Part shown: one piece after another, positions 1 through 7,627 of the stretch | Position numbering within the stretch: position 1 is the first letter of the stretch | How the letters are laid out: each line of letters starts with the position of its first letter | Origin: Lunasporangiospora selenospora | Taxonomy: Eukaryota; Mortierellomycota; Mortierellomycetes; Mortierellales; Mortierellaceae | Length of the DNA stretch: 10,656 nt | NCBI GenBank assembly: GCA_015680635.1 | Contig: JAABOA010000921.1 | Location: 1-10,656 of the forward strand | Direction of reading: 5' to 3' | Notes under the pieces: generated by a model | What the model was told of the DNA's origin: nothing | Seen by the model: only the letters and a program-made list of their open reading frames with translations | The model's database searches: none | Translations under genes and position numbers: made by a program

Positions 1-444
1 AAAAGCTGTAAAGTGTGTGAAAGAAGGTCTGGGTTTGGAGGGTTGGAAAGCGGATGACAGAAAGGAAGGGAGAGAAATCATAGTGCATGCCCTCCCTCCA
101 CCCATTTACCTCTTGTGCCTCCGTTTGAGGGTGTCTGTGTCTGCTCGACGCCCAGAGAAGTGTAGTCCCAACCATTGTTTGACGTGGTTGTCGGTTGGCT
201 ACAGAGAAAGAGAGAGGGGGAGGGAGGGGGGGAGAGATTGAAAAGGAAGAGATAATCAAAAAGATATGAACATGAAAGACGTTACTGGAAATGAAAACTC
301 CAGCAGTGTGTTTGCCACAACACCATTAGGAGTAATGAGTTGTCGAGACAGCTGGCCGGAATAGGGGCAGAGAATGTCTGACTTTTAATGGCCTCTACTA
401 CATGGTCCATTTGACTATGTCCTTCCTGGCGGTAAACTTGGAGG
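1..444. other. Purine-rich flank, no gene supported
   Basis: No open frame here looks coding; the longest plus-strand frame (17-241) starts at a non-ATG codon and is low-complexity Arg/Glu at its end. The stretch contains a G-rich run at 216-232. Its right part is the 3' flank of the minus-strand gene ending at 445: an ATTAAA (minus strand, 384-389), a common variant of the poly(A) signal, lies about 55 bases past that gene's stop codon. Confidence 0.5.
216..232 (+). other. G-run with G-quadruplex potential
   Basis: Runs of 5, 3 and 7 G separated by single A residues sit inside a longer GA-rich tract (about 205-240). Four GGG blocks with loops of 1-3 nt can be drawn, the minimal pattern for an intramolecular G-quadruplex. 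This is a sequence pattern only; similar purine tracts occur near the AUR1 promoter and may simply be decayed GA microsatellite. Confidence 0.4.
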
Positions 445-855
445 TCAAACTCTCGACAGCTGCCTTCGAACCCTTATAATGCTTGGCAGATATGGGAGCG
501 ACTCAATCCGGACTCGGACTTCAGCGTGAATAGAGAGATACCTGACGGTCGATTGCAGCCTGGAGAGTTGTTGGTCATTTTCCCACCAATGGTGGACTTC
601 CATGTCACCACTAATTCTAATGTTAGTGCCGTCAAGCTTTCCCAGGACTAATAGGTTGTACAGTTGCAGGACGGCGTCGCCAGACTCATTAGTCAACGCA
701 CTCGGCGCCAGCTCCATTTCCAAATCACAAGATTGTTGATGTGAATCTTGATAATGCCCGACAAGAATTATTGTATCTCTCACTCTGTCCCGGGCCATGG
801 AGAATAAGGTCACGTCAAGATCGACAACTTCATATCGGTGGAATACTACTGTCAT
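445..855 (-). CDS. Small hypothetical protein, 136 aa
   Basis: I do not recognise this protein. It is an uninterrupted 136-residue frame that starts at an ATG in a good eukaryotic context (CACC just before ATG, bases 853-855) and ends at the stop at 445-447. The sequence is mixed and protein-like: alternating hydrophobic segments such as DTIILVGHY and VLQLYNLLVLGKLDG, an Arg/Val-rich C-terminus, and no signal peptide or membrane segment. It looks like a soluble, beta-rich domain. Upstream on the same strand lie a leader intron (874-956) and a TATA box (1021-1026) at plausible distances, and no other ATG occurs in the inferred mature leader. These signals were found independently of the frame and raise confidence that this is a real gene. 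It could still be the last exon of a longer gene, because the frame stays open for 11 codons upstream through the spliced exon. Confidence 0.5.
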   Translation of the reverse strand: MTVVFHRYEVVDLDVTLFSMARDRVRDTIILVGHYQDSHQQSCDLEMELAPSALTNESGDAVLQLYNLLVLGKLDGTNIRISGDMEVHHWWENDQQLSRLQSTVRYLSIHAEVRVRIESLPYLPSIIRVRRQLSRV

Positions 856-873
856 GGTGACTAATCTGACGCA

Positions 874-956
874 CTGAATGAGCTTTTTGGGCGTGGTTAG
901 TGACTTTTTAAAGGTTACAGCATTGAAGGAGGATACTATCCAAGGGACTAACTTAC
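874..956 (-). other. Leader intron of the 136-aa gene
   Basis: Read on the minus strand, the 83-nt segment begins with GTAAGT (956-951), contains a consensus CTAAC branch site (900-896) about 20 nt before its end, and finishes in TTCAG (874 is the last base). Splicing joins CAAC (960-957) to TGCGTC (873 on), leaving 17 nt before the start ATG at 855. The same donor and branch sequences appear in the secure AUR1 intron, which supports the assignment. Confidence 0.6.
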
Positions 957-1020
957 GTTGGTGAGTGCAAGGGTCAAGGCTGAGATGGATTACGAAGCAT
1001 TGGGGACAAGGTGGTCAGCC

Positions 1021-1026
1021 TTTATA
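1021..1026 (-). promoter_or_regulatory. TATA box of the 136-aa gene
   Basis: TATAAA is read on the minus strand. A start site about 30 bases downstream would fall near 990, just before the 5' exon that ends at 957. Exon plus leader intron plus ATG then form a complete short gene model. Confidence 0.4.
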
Positions 1027-2008
1027 GATGGGACTGAGGTTAGGGCATTCTGCTTCTCTTGGCTTTAACTGAGGACTGTAAGGTCAAGCTATTCTTTGGC
1101 AGATGCTTGGCTGAAGTATAATAATGAATCACTAGGTGACCACACTATTTTTCAATTTTCCAGGAAAAGGGAAAAGAAAAAAACAGCTTCCTCAAAAAGC
1201 GACAAAGAGCACTATGTGGATAAAGGCCTGACTGTGGCAACAAAACAATCTAATAGATTCAATGACTTACGGCAACCTCAGTATGATAGACACTGTCTAT
1301 GGCACTACAGAGTACCACATCTAAGCTGTCTCTCGTGCTTCCGCCCCTTGCCCTTTTGGAGCTTTCTAGATATCACCTGAAAATACCATGACACGCTCAG
1401 GGGCAAGAAACTGTGGATGTGCCAGAAGAAAATGGGGTGTCATTGTCCTCAGCCCCTCAGGGGCTCACAGCCAATCAAGGTATCCACCTGCTTGTCGCCA
1501 CTGACCTCAAGCGACTCCACGTATTATAGAGTTGTGACAGCTTGATGGCACCATCAAAGACGGGGGATTTGTCTGTAAACCCTTTCCTGGGTACTGCAGC
1601 ACCAAGTAAGGCCTCATTTGGACAAAGCATAGATACAGCACCATATTGCGAAATTTAGCGGAAGCAAGTAGAGTGATACTTCTGAAACTACAGCATACAT
1701 TGTGAGAAGAATGGTAGCTCTTCCCAAAAGATAGCAGGATGCTTTTTATATCCAGAAATGAGGATACTAAAGGATTTTATGATCTCTTGCAAGCCAACTT
1801 TCAAGTATCGTTTCTGACAAAAAAAAATACTAGTAGACCCGCCCAGCCCGGTTAGATAGACTATTGATACTAGACGATGGTTCGGCAAATAATATATGAA
1901 GAATGGAATCAATGAGAAAGAGACATGTCTTGGCACAGGGTCCTTAGGCCAAGAGCTTTTTAATCCATCCATCCGTCCTTTTTTTTTCTTTTTTTTGTGT
2001 CGGGTACT
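1027..2008. other. Intergenic, no supported gene
   Basis: Frames of about 94 codons occur here (plus 1096-1380, minus 1688-1972) but have no conserved motif. The plus-strand one begins at TTG rather than ATG. A minus-strand ACTTAC-type donor at 1266-1271 has no convincing branch site or acceptor partner. At 1979-1996 there is a T9-C-T8 tract; on the minus strand this is an A tract that follows an AATAAA by about 12 bases, so it is either the cleavage region of the next gene or the tail of an old retroposed piece. Confidence 0.5.
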
Positions 2009-2012
2009 TTAT

Positions 2013-2595
2013 TCAGTAGGCCTCCATACGGTCAACATCAAAGGTGGCAGATGTCTCATTGATCCAATGTAGAGAAAGCCCCAAAGGAAGAGTGCAAGGT
2101 AGATGGCAGTACCTGCATGTTAGACTACGACTGTGAAAGATGGTAGGGTAGAGAGAACACTGGAGGAGACCAGGCATCGAATAAACTTTTGAACCAAATC
2201 TCTTTGGACCGAGACGAGAGAATGACTCACATGGGGATGTTGAGCTTCGCCCAACGAAAAAGTGAGAGGGCTAACAAAATAGCGTACCGAAGGCTCCATC
2301 GATGGTAGCTATGGTAGCACAGCAGAACACTGTAGAGCATCCTGATTTGTCTAGTTTTTTTTCGACTCTTGATGAGAAGGTGGTAAACGGGTTGCGATGA
2401 CCAGCAGTTAATCCCTAGTCACGAAAGATATTCCGATTGAGAATACAGTCGTCGGGGATATTGAGAGCCGATCTCGGCAACAAATGTTTGTATCCAAGAA
2501 AAAAGTGTGGGAATGTTTCGAGGGCGATATAAACTATGGGATACATCGATAGCATAGTATCAAAGCAACACAAAACTCACCTGATTTGTATCCAT
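2013..2595 (-). CDS. Probable small spliced gene, frame unresolved
   Basis: I do not recognise a family. Splice signals are strong. An ATG in near-ideal context (GCCACC before ATGG, 2595-2593) is followed five codons later by CAG/GTGAGT (donor at 2580). A second intron runs from GTGAGT (2230) to TGCAG (2113) with CTAAC close to its end. Two complete models fit. (a) Exons 2595-2581, 2308-2231 and 2112-2056, all phase 0, give 49 aa and use the TAG at 2311-2309 as acceptor. (b) A start at ATG 2340, with exons 2340-2231 and 2112-2013, gives 69 aa. Model (b) has a hydrophobic first exon (YAILLALSLFRWAKLNIP) that looks like a membrane segment. In exon 3 a different frame (2111-2009) is also strongly hydrophobic (TAIYLALFLWGFLYIGS) but is out of phase by one base with that exon. 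AATAAA at 2013-2008 overlaps the stop codon of that frame. The locus may therefore be a decaying membrane-protein gene. Confidence 0.35.
2113..2230 (-). other. Second intron of the small spliced gene
   Basis: On the minus strand the 118-nt segment starts GTGAGT, ends CATGCAG, and has CTAAC about 8 nt before the AG, preceded by a pyrimidine-rich stretch with CTCTCT and CATCTTTC runs. The branch-to-acceptor distance is short but workable. It fits this window's intron style. Confidence 0.45.
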
Positions 2596-3067
2596 GGTGG
2601 CAAATGGGCCTTATCAACAAGATATCAATTGCTGCCAGGAATCAGATGGTTGAGCAAGCCAGAGGGTATGAGGCCGTTTGTGGTAAATCTTGCTCATTGA
2701 TGGACTCCAGTATGATGAAAGATGTTACGGCTCTAGGTGAAGCTCTATGAGCACAAGGTGGTGTCTGAATTTGAAGATAAGGCTTTGCTGGTCAGCGGTG
2801 ACGTTGTTTCTGTGCAAGGACAAGGGGACGGTGAAGTAAATTTGATGCTGTGCTCAATCCTGTTATGCGAATAGAAGAATTCTCACACTTATTCTCCAGC
2901 AACTATGCTTGATAGACTTGATAGAGCACACACAGCAGGCGGCCAGATGAATCATCAACATAGCACGAGCTCACAATAAGGATTTGAGGCTAAATGGACA
3001 AGCAATCCCAATCACGGACACTCGTCTCTCGGAGCGAGAGCGAGATATATCCATTACAAATCTACTC
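2596..3067. other. Intergenic, nothing recognised
   Basis: No frame with coding character, no tandem repeat and no RNA gene pattern was found by eye. This stretch separates two minus-strand gene candidates and would hold the promoter of the gene starting at 2595, but no TATA box is evident close to that start. Confidence 0.4.
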
Positions 3068-3073
3068 TTTATT
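3068..3073 (-). terminator. Poly(A) signal candidate
   Basis: AATAAA is read on the minus strand about 97 bases past the stop codon of the spliced frame ending at 3170. Position and orientation suit 3'-end formation for that gene. Confidence 0.4.
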
Positions 3074-3169
3074 TTTTGCGTATCGGTGCAGTATGGACAA
3101 CGGATGCGGCGCCTCTCTTGCCTCGACTAAAAGAGTAGGCCTATAGCCAGTTGATTTTGAGTATCTTCA

Positions 3170-3537
3170 TCACTTCTCCACTTTAGAGGACTTGCTATCT
3201 GCGACGCGGTAGACCCATGTCCTCTTGTTATCGATCTGCGTGAATGGAGCATAAAAGGTGTAGTTACTCTTGATGTACTCCTCACCCTTTCCACTCAGCT
3301 TTGCCGTCCTATACTCTTCATGATTGAATAAACTTGGTAAAATGACCCATGCCATATCATTGACTAGGTCGGTCCATGCGGTGCAGCCATCCAGCTCCTT
3401 AGACCCATCCTCAAAATTTTGATCAGGCTGATCTAGTAGGGCATCGCCTATTCAAAATAAAAATTAGTTACTGTGGATAGGATAGGACAGTTGTACTGTT
3501 AAATCTATCATTGCATACCAGTTGACTGTTGATCCAT
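3170..3537 (-). CDS. Spliced hypothetical protein, possibly 5'-broken
   Basis: I do not recognise the family. Two exons, 3537-3519 and 3447-3170, join in frame across a 71-nt intron (donor GTATGC at 3518, AACTAAT branch-like site at 3470-3464, acceptor AATAG ending at 3448). The product would be 98 aa: an acidic, Gln/Asp-rich start, then a Trp/Tyr-rich body containing WTDLVNDMAWVILPSLF, IKSNYTFYAPFTQID and KRTWVYRVADS, ending in a charged Ser/Lys tail. The composition looks like genuine protein rather than a chance frame. The ATG at 3537 abuts a short poly(A)-tailed insertion. If the insertion is removed, the frame continues upstream through the target site to an acceptor-like TTTTTCTCACATAG (ending 3629), so the gene was probably longer and this ATG may be internal. 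An upstream ATG at 3707 could belong to the original first exon, but joining it needs a weak GTGGAC donor. Confidence 0.4.
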
Positions 3538-3618
3538 AACACTAAGAGCGTCGATGGTCTCACTGAATAAAGCAATTTAAAAAAAAACAAAAAAACAAAA
3601 AACACTAAGAGCGTCGAT
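3538..3618 (+). mobile_element. Truncated poly(A)-tailed retroposed insertion with TSD
   Basis: An 18-bp direct repeat (AACACTAAGAGCGTCGAT) occurs at 3538-3555 and 3601-3618. Between the copies are 45 bases: about 23 of unique sequence containing AATAAA (3566-3571), followed by an A-rich tail (3579-3600, broken by two C). Target duplication, poly(A) signal and tail abutting the second copy are the hallmarks of target-primed reverse transcription by a LINE machinery. The insert is the extreme 3' end of some transcript, severely 5'-truncated. The leading AA of the right-hand copy may belong to the tail, so the duplication is 16-18 bp. Near-identity of the two copies suggests a fairly recent event. 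The source transcript cannot be identified from 23 bases. Confidence 0.7.
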
Positions 3619-3707
3619 ATCAAATGGACTATGTGAGAAAAATAAGAGAGTGAAATTGGTGAGAGTTTTTTATCCGTCCACGTAAAATATACTTTTTGGC
3701 TGGTCAT

Positions 3708-4470
3708 AATCACAAAGCCGTCACAGGGTAAGTCACAAAATCGAACAAGAGTGAGGTGAACAAAATATCACGTGGGAAAGAAGAATGAAATGTTGAGCTC
3801 TGTCGTAAAAAAAAAGATTTATTTGGGTTGCAGAAGGGAACTAAAGTGCTTCAGGGGAATAGCTAGCTTGTGGCAGCCAAACGTTCATAGTGATGTTGCT
3901 TTTTGATCCTTCGATGTCGACTCTTTTCTCTTCTCCCTACAGGACACGTTTGGTTCGTATGTTCACCTCAAGTTGAAAGGTTCACGAATAGCATGAATGC
4001 AGAGAGTCTTAAAATTTTCATCTCTTTGCTTGTTGGGTGTGATGGAGGAGCAACCTGTTGTTAGGACAGCTGTGCCTAATGGGATCCTAGAGGAAATGGA
4101 GGGACACAGAAAAGAGAGGGAGCGACACATTTAGAGATAGATAAGACGCTGAGAGTCGTGGACGTGATCACAATCTCTTGTTTGCCCTTGATCACTTTCT
4201 ACTTGAGCGCCACTCACTCCAAAAAGTTGGGCAAGAGAAAAGGCACAATGCAAGGACGAGGGTGAGGGCGAAGGCTAGATGCCACACCAAAATATCTCAC
4301 AATGATCTGGAGGAGAGGTGAAGAGAACGACAAACTGGAGGGAGAGTAAGTGGAGCTTTCCAACCACGAGCACACAGGGGACTCGAGTCAGTTTAAGGTG
4401 ATAGGTGGAGAACAAATAAGGAAGGATAGACAGACAGGATGGAGTGCAACCGGAGTGGAGGGAAAGCAGC
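3708..4470. other. Intergenic, no firm gene
   Basis: No motif-bearing frame is present. The only coding-type signal is a plus-strand splice-like pair: CAGG/GTAAGT with donor at 3728, and a pyrimidine-rich CTTCTCCCTACAG ending at 3942. After that acceptor one frame stays open for about 38 codons to a TAG. Neither flank shows recognisable protein. The right end is purine-rich and leads into the retrotransposon relic. Confidence 0.35.
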
Positions 4471-4483
4471 GACAGGCGCGGAT

Positions 4484-4746
4484 CCTTTCAAAATAATTGA
4501 AAAGAAACATGACAATTCGTTCAAGCTGGACCTGCCTCCCCAGATGAAACTGCGCCCCGTCTTCAAGGATAGAGTCCCTGCTGGCCTTCCTCCAGAGATC
4601 ATTGAAGGAGAAGAGGAATACGAGATAGAGAAGATCCTGGATCCTGGATGTCAAGCAGGCTGGACGGATTCAAGTACCTTGTTTTGTGGAAAGGATACCC
4701 TCACGAAGAAGCACAATGGATATTAAAGACAACCCTGGAGAATGTA
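4484..4746 (+). pseudogene. Ty3/gypsy chromovirus integrase-tail and chromodomain relic
   Basis: This is the C-terminal end of a Ty3/gypsy retrotransposon polyprotein, no longer functional. Bases 4484-4564 encode PFKIIEKKHDNSFKLDLPP followed by MKLRPVF, the typical integrase C-terminal (GPF/Y-type) segment, with the usual Gly before Pro-Phe changed to Asp. After a shortened linker, PPEIIEGEEEYEIEKILD opens a chromodomain. The chromodomain continues in a different frame from 4648: FKYLVLWKGYPHEEAQW (4669-4719), with the aromatic and WKGY residues expected of chromodomains in chromoviruses. The break lies at 4634-4647, where ATCCTGG is duplicated in tandem; a 7-bp change alone does not account for the frame difference, so there has been more than one indel. 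No reverse transcriptase, RNase H or protease sequence is visible upstream, so the element is heavily 5'-truncated. Confidence 0.8.
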
Positions 4747-4822
4747 CTCAGATTTTCGCTGAATTTGAGGCACAACAAAAATCATTCTAGTTTTTTTTAT
4801 GAAATAGAACTGGCCCTCCCTT

Positions 4823-4980
4823 GTGTCGCCTCAATGGCACGCCACCAACCGCACTTCCATAATCACCACTATAAATACCCTTCTCTAACTGTCTCTAATA
4901 AAGCAGACTTACTTGCACCTACTTGCTCCCTTTTCGTTGCAACTGCTATTGCTATTAAATATAAACGTGGTGACCTGGGG
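4823..4980 (+). mobile_element. LTR-like segment downstream of the chromodomain
   Basis: After the polyprotein relic come TATAAAT (4870-4876), AATAAA (4897-4902) and then TGGTGACCTGGGG (4968-4980), which resembles a primer-binding site (TGG start, complementary to a tRNA 3' CCA end). A promoter and poly(A) signal packed within 35 bases is typical of short LTRs. TGTGTCG at 4824-4830 could be the LTR start, but no clean TG...CA ends or second LTR copy are present. A primer-binding site after a 3' LTR would be unexpected unless two copies had been joined, so the assignment is tentative. Confidence 0.3.
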
Positions 4981-4987
4981 CCTGGGA

Positions 4988-5019
4988 GTCAAAGCAAGTC
5001 AAAGTCAAAGCAAGTCATA
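4988..5019 (+). repeat. 16-bp tandem duplication
   Basis: Two adjacent copies of GTCAAAGCAAGTCAAA, with the second ending GTCATA (14 of 16 matching). They lie just after the LTR-like segment and may be part of the retroelement's 3' end. No function is apparent. Confidence 0.6.
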
Positions 5020-5107
5020 GAAAGGGTAGGGAACGCGTTGCACGAATAAAGGGTGGGCCGCCCCTTTGAGGACCAAGATCAATACGTCATCTGAATGAAA
5101 CAATAGA

Positions 5108-5210
5108 GGCCACACAACAAAAAGGCCACACAAAAGGCCACACAAAATGCCACACAAAATGCTGCACAATAGGCCACACAAAGAGGCCACACAAAAAGGC
5201 CTTTTGTGGT
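5108..5210 (+). repeat. 12-13 bp minisatellite, about 8 units
   Basis: Units of the type GGCCACACAAAA begin at 5108, 5124, 5136, 5148, 5160, 5172, 5185 and 5198. Most are 12 bp apart, the last two 13 bp. Variants carry TGCC or TGCTGC in place of GGCC. The last unit merges into the palindrome AAAAGGCCTTTT. Because 12 is a multiple of three, the minus strand reads as a Leu-Cys-Gly-Leu/Ile tetrapeptide repeat, which gives the 142-codon minus-strand frame here its odd composition. I regard that frame as a by-product of the repeat. Confidence 0.75.
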
Positions 5211-5316
5211 ACCTTAATCGAAAGTGAGGGCGAAGCGGACAGTATTTAAATACATCGTTTCTACAGTCGACTTGACACATCCCCCTCCTTCCCCTCCTCT
5301 TTGGCCAGGCCGTTGA

Positions 5317-5547
5317 CAGCCTTTTCAAAACACCTCTCTTACCCACTACATCGTCAGTACTCTTAATGGCACAACCCCTTACACCGCAAACATAATCCTC
5401 TCCGACCCAAAAGGACCTCCACCCCTCTCTCAATACGATCGTCTACGCCATATCCACCTTAACGGTGGTAAATCCCTTTACCTTATCGACTCGCACCTCA
5501 GCCGTCCATCGGAATCCTACACAGGTTCGACTCGTGCAGAGGAGTAA
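5317..5547 (+). pseudogene. ATG-less open frame, possible coding relic
   Basis: From 5317 a frame stays open for 76 codons, with a protein-like reading (for example HYIVSTLNGTTPYTANIIL and DRLRHIHLNGGKSLYLIDS), until TAA at 5545-5547. It then continues open to a second stop at 5650-5652. It contains no ATG and no obvious upstream acceptor. Codon content looks more like a decayed gene or transposon piece than random sequence, but I recognise no family. Two short hairpins lie inside it, CCACC/GGTGG (5454-5468) and GGTAAA/TTTACC (5467-5482). Confidence 0.3.
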
Positions 5548-5652
5548 GCGAGCTTCTTATCCTGGTACCCGCCACACATCATATCGAGCCCCAGCCGCCC
5601 GCGGGACCAGGACCATTTAGCGATATCAAGAAAGCCAGATTTAGCCTGTTAA

Positions 5653-6444
5653 ACTAGATCGTGTGCATTGCCATGAACCGTATCAAGCAATGTAAGTTGA
5701 AAAAAAAAGATGCAAATATCAAACCATTTTGACCTATCCACACATTTTAAGAGCAAGATTCTTACACCAAATCTGTTCGATTAGGCGTGATCGACTGCAG
5801 GAGAAAATATCCTGGACAGTAAACCTCAAAGAAAACCGCAAGCACCGGTCAATGAGGGGCACTGTTGGTGTAGTGGATGGGTTTCAGCCCTTATGGTCTA
5901 GATAGAGTAACTGAGTGATCCCTGCTATTTTAGACAGATCAGACCTTGATCTTTGTAGTTGACGATTCACTTGTGAACACCATTAGTATAGTTTATCTTG
6001 ATAATAATATCAAAAAATGAACCTCAAAGATTTTCACGTAGGTGATAGGGCTGCGAGGATTTACGCGGCCACGTTGGCACTGAGGTGAGCAACAGGAGGC
6101 AGGGGACAGTCGACTGAAAATCATGGTGGGCAAACAAGGTTGCGTTGTGAAAAGTCAAAAGCCAGTATGGCAGCTTTGAGGTATTATGGATGGGACATCA
6201 TGTGCCGGCACATGAGCTACTCGGCCAGGTGACTGAGCAAATGTCGATGACAATGCAATTATTTTTTTGCAAGGTTCATCTTTGCTTTTGAGGGGGGCAA
6301 AGGTCCATATTTATCTTTCTTGTGCAGATGATGGTTCAATCCCTTGATACTTTTCCTCTGGGAAGTCATTGACTAAGGAATAAACGTGGCTACTATTTAT
6401 TGATCAACTTTGCATTTATCTATTAGTACCGCCACAGCCGTAAT
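5653..6444. other. Intergenic, nothing firm
   Basis: No coding frame or repeat family is recognised. A tRNA A-box match (TGGTGTAGTGG, 5866-5876) has no B box at a usable distance and no pairing acceptor stem. The stretch is AT-rich compared with AUR1 and is likely decayed intergenic or transposon-derived DNA. Confidence 0.4.
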
Positions 6445-6456
6445 TTGCTTCCTGCG

Positions 6457-6738
6457 ATGTGGAGGCGGCGGCGGTGTGTCAGTCGTCAGGGCAAGAAGGG
6501 CTCCACTGTGCCAGCTGGGCAAGTCTCCCAAGTAGAAGGGTACTGCATCGAGTGTCAAAGATACCACCTTCCACAAGGCATAGGAGCAGAATCATTCGAG
6601 CATGTCTCAGAGTGTCCTAAGAGAAAAGTGGTTGTGTCTCCAATTATGCTCACGGGGACAGCAAGGATCTGTGTAGGGTCCAGGATAGGAGGACAGACTC
6701 GACCTGGAGGCAAAAGTTTGTGGAAGGAGCATGGCTGA
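6457..6738 (+). pseudogene. Open frame with CCHC-type motif, possible non-LTR relic
   Basis: An ATG-initiated frame of 93 codons starts with an Arg-rich stretch and contains Cys-x2-Cys-x15-His-x3-Cys, with cysteines at 6544 and 6553, His at 6601 and Cys at 6613 (SFEHVSECPKR). This arrangement, with an acidic residue and FEH before the final Cys-Pro, resembles the zinc-binding segment at the C-terminus of many LINE-type reverse transcriptases. No reverse transcriptase or RNase H sequence adjoins it, and the remainder (Gly/Arg-rich) is unconvincing. It could also be a chance frame; transposon neighbours on both sides make a relic plausible. Confidence 0.25.
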
Positions 6739-7010
6739 TACTGCCCCGTGTCAATGATGGACGAGGGCATAGTACGACGAGGGCGACAGAAATATCTGGA
6801 GCATCAGTGTTGCTCGACCACCATGTCCTTGAGCTGTTTTCAAGATTCTCCGAGGACAAGGATACTTTCAACCTCCAAGAACACCAGCCAAATACTGGAA
6901 CCAAACAGCCTCCAACATCTATGCAGATGCAATCGAGGCCCCCCGGCAGAGTCGGAGCAATGGTGAGTACAAAGGTCTCATCCATATTCAATCTTTTCTT
7001 GTGAGTTAAG

Positions 7011-7313
7011 GCAGACTGCGTCCCTTACGATGATGATGGAGAGGCTAGCCGCGTCATAAACCAGCACGATATAGAATTTTGTTCCCCCAGACTTTCCGCC
7101 ATTTGACCTTTGACCTTTGATTGAAACCAGGGATGCCACATCGACACCTTGAATGGTCTGTACAATGGGACGAAGCTGATCGTCAAGGAAACATATACGC
7201 GCACCATCCTCGCAACTGGAGAAAGTACAGGAGAGCAACTTGTAGCCGATAGCACCGTCACCAATCAGCAGGGCAACATTTACCCGCAATGTATATGCCA
7301 AGTTTTGAAATAG
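7011..7313 (+). pseudogene. PIF1/Helitron-type helicase relic
   Basis: This is a decayed fragment of the C-terminal half of a PIF1-family helicase, the type encoded by Helitron transposons and their relatives. Read in order on the plus strand: VPYDDDGEASRV (starting 7026 minus 6), PPFDL (7099 region, next frame), LKPGMP (7121-7138, third frame) and LNGLYNGTKLIVKE (7149 on, back in the first frame). These match the family's typical run: an Asp-rich turn, PPF/PPH-x-L, LKxGxP, then NGLxNGT(R/K)LIV. The downstream ATGESTGEQLV also fits. At least three frame changes show it is dead. The segment that would normally follow, with the KAQGQ-type motif, is missing; the frame ends at TAG 7311-7313. The upstream helicase core (Walker A) is not visible. 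Confidence 0.65.
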
Positions 7314-7319
7314 TAAATC

Positions 7320-7339
7320 CTCGGAGCGTTAGCCCCGAG
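7320..7339 (+). other. Strong hairpin after the helicase relic
   Basis: CTCGGAGC (7320-7327) pairs with GCCCCGAG (7332-7339) around a GTTA loop: seven Watson-Crick pairs and one A-C mismatch. It begins seven bases past the helicase relic's stop. Helitrons end with a short GC-rich hairpin roughly ten bases before a CTRR terminus. Here TTAG followed by T lies at 7352-7356, 12 bases after the stem, one base away from CTAG. It may be a mutated Helitron 3' end, though a chance hairpin is possible. Confidence 0.4.
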
Positions 7340-7461
7340 CAAATCTGCCAATTAGTACAAATAAAAAGAGAAAAGAGTTGGTTGCTCTCCATGTTGCTTC
7401 GTCATGTTAAGGAATGGCTTTTGTTTGTTTGTTTCTAGAGATGTCTATCCCAATTGGGCAT

Positions 7462-7467
7462 TTTATT
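7462..7467 (-). terminator. Poly(A) signal candidate for AUR1
   Basis: AATAAA is read on the minus strand, about 160 bases past the AUR1 stop codon. It follows an A-rich stretch (the T-rich run 7468-7492 on the plus strand). TATATA (7513-7518) and other AT-rich sequence between stop and signal resemble fungal efficiency elements. No better signal lies closer except AT-rich TTTATTTAATTT about 45 bases after the stop. Confidence 0.4.
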
Positions 7468-7627
7468 TTCTTTTTCTTTTTCTTTTTTTTTGTAATAGTA
7501 GTTGTAGTAAGGTATATACACGAGTGGCTAGAATTATTGTACAAGCATAGATTAGAATTAAGTGGTGTCGATTAAATTAAATAAAGAGTTGATGATATGG
7601 GAGATGAGAGAAATAAAGGCCAGCCCA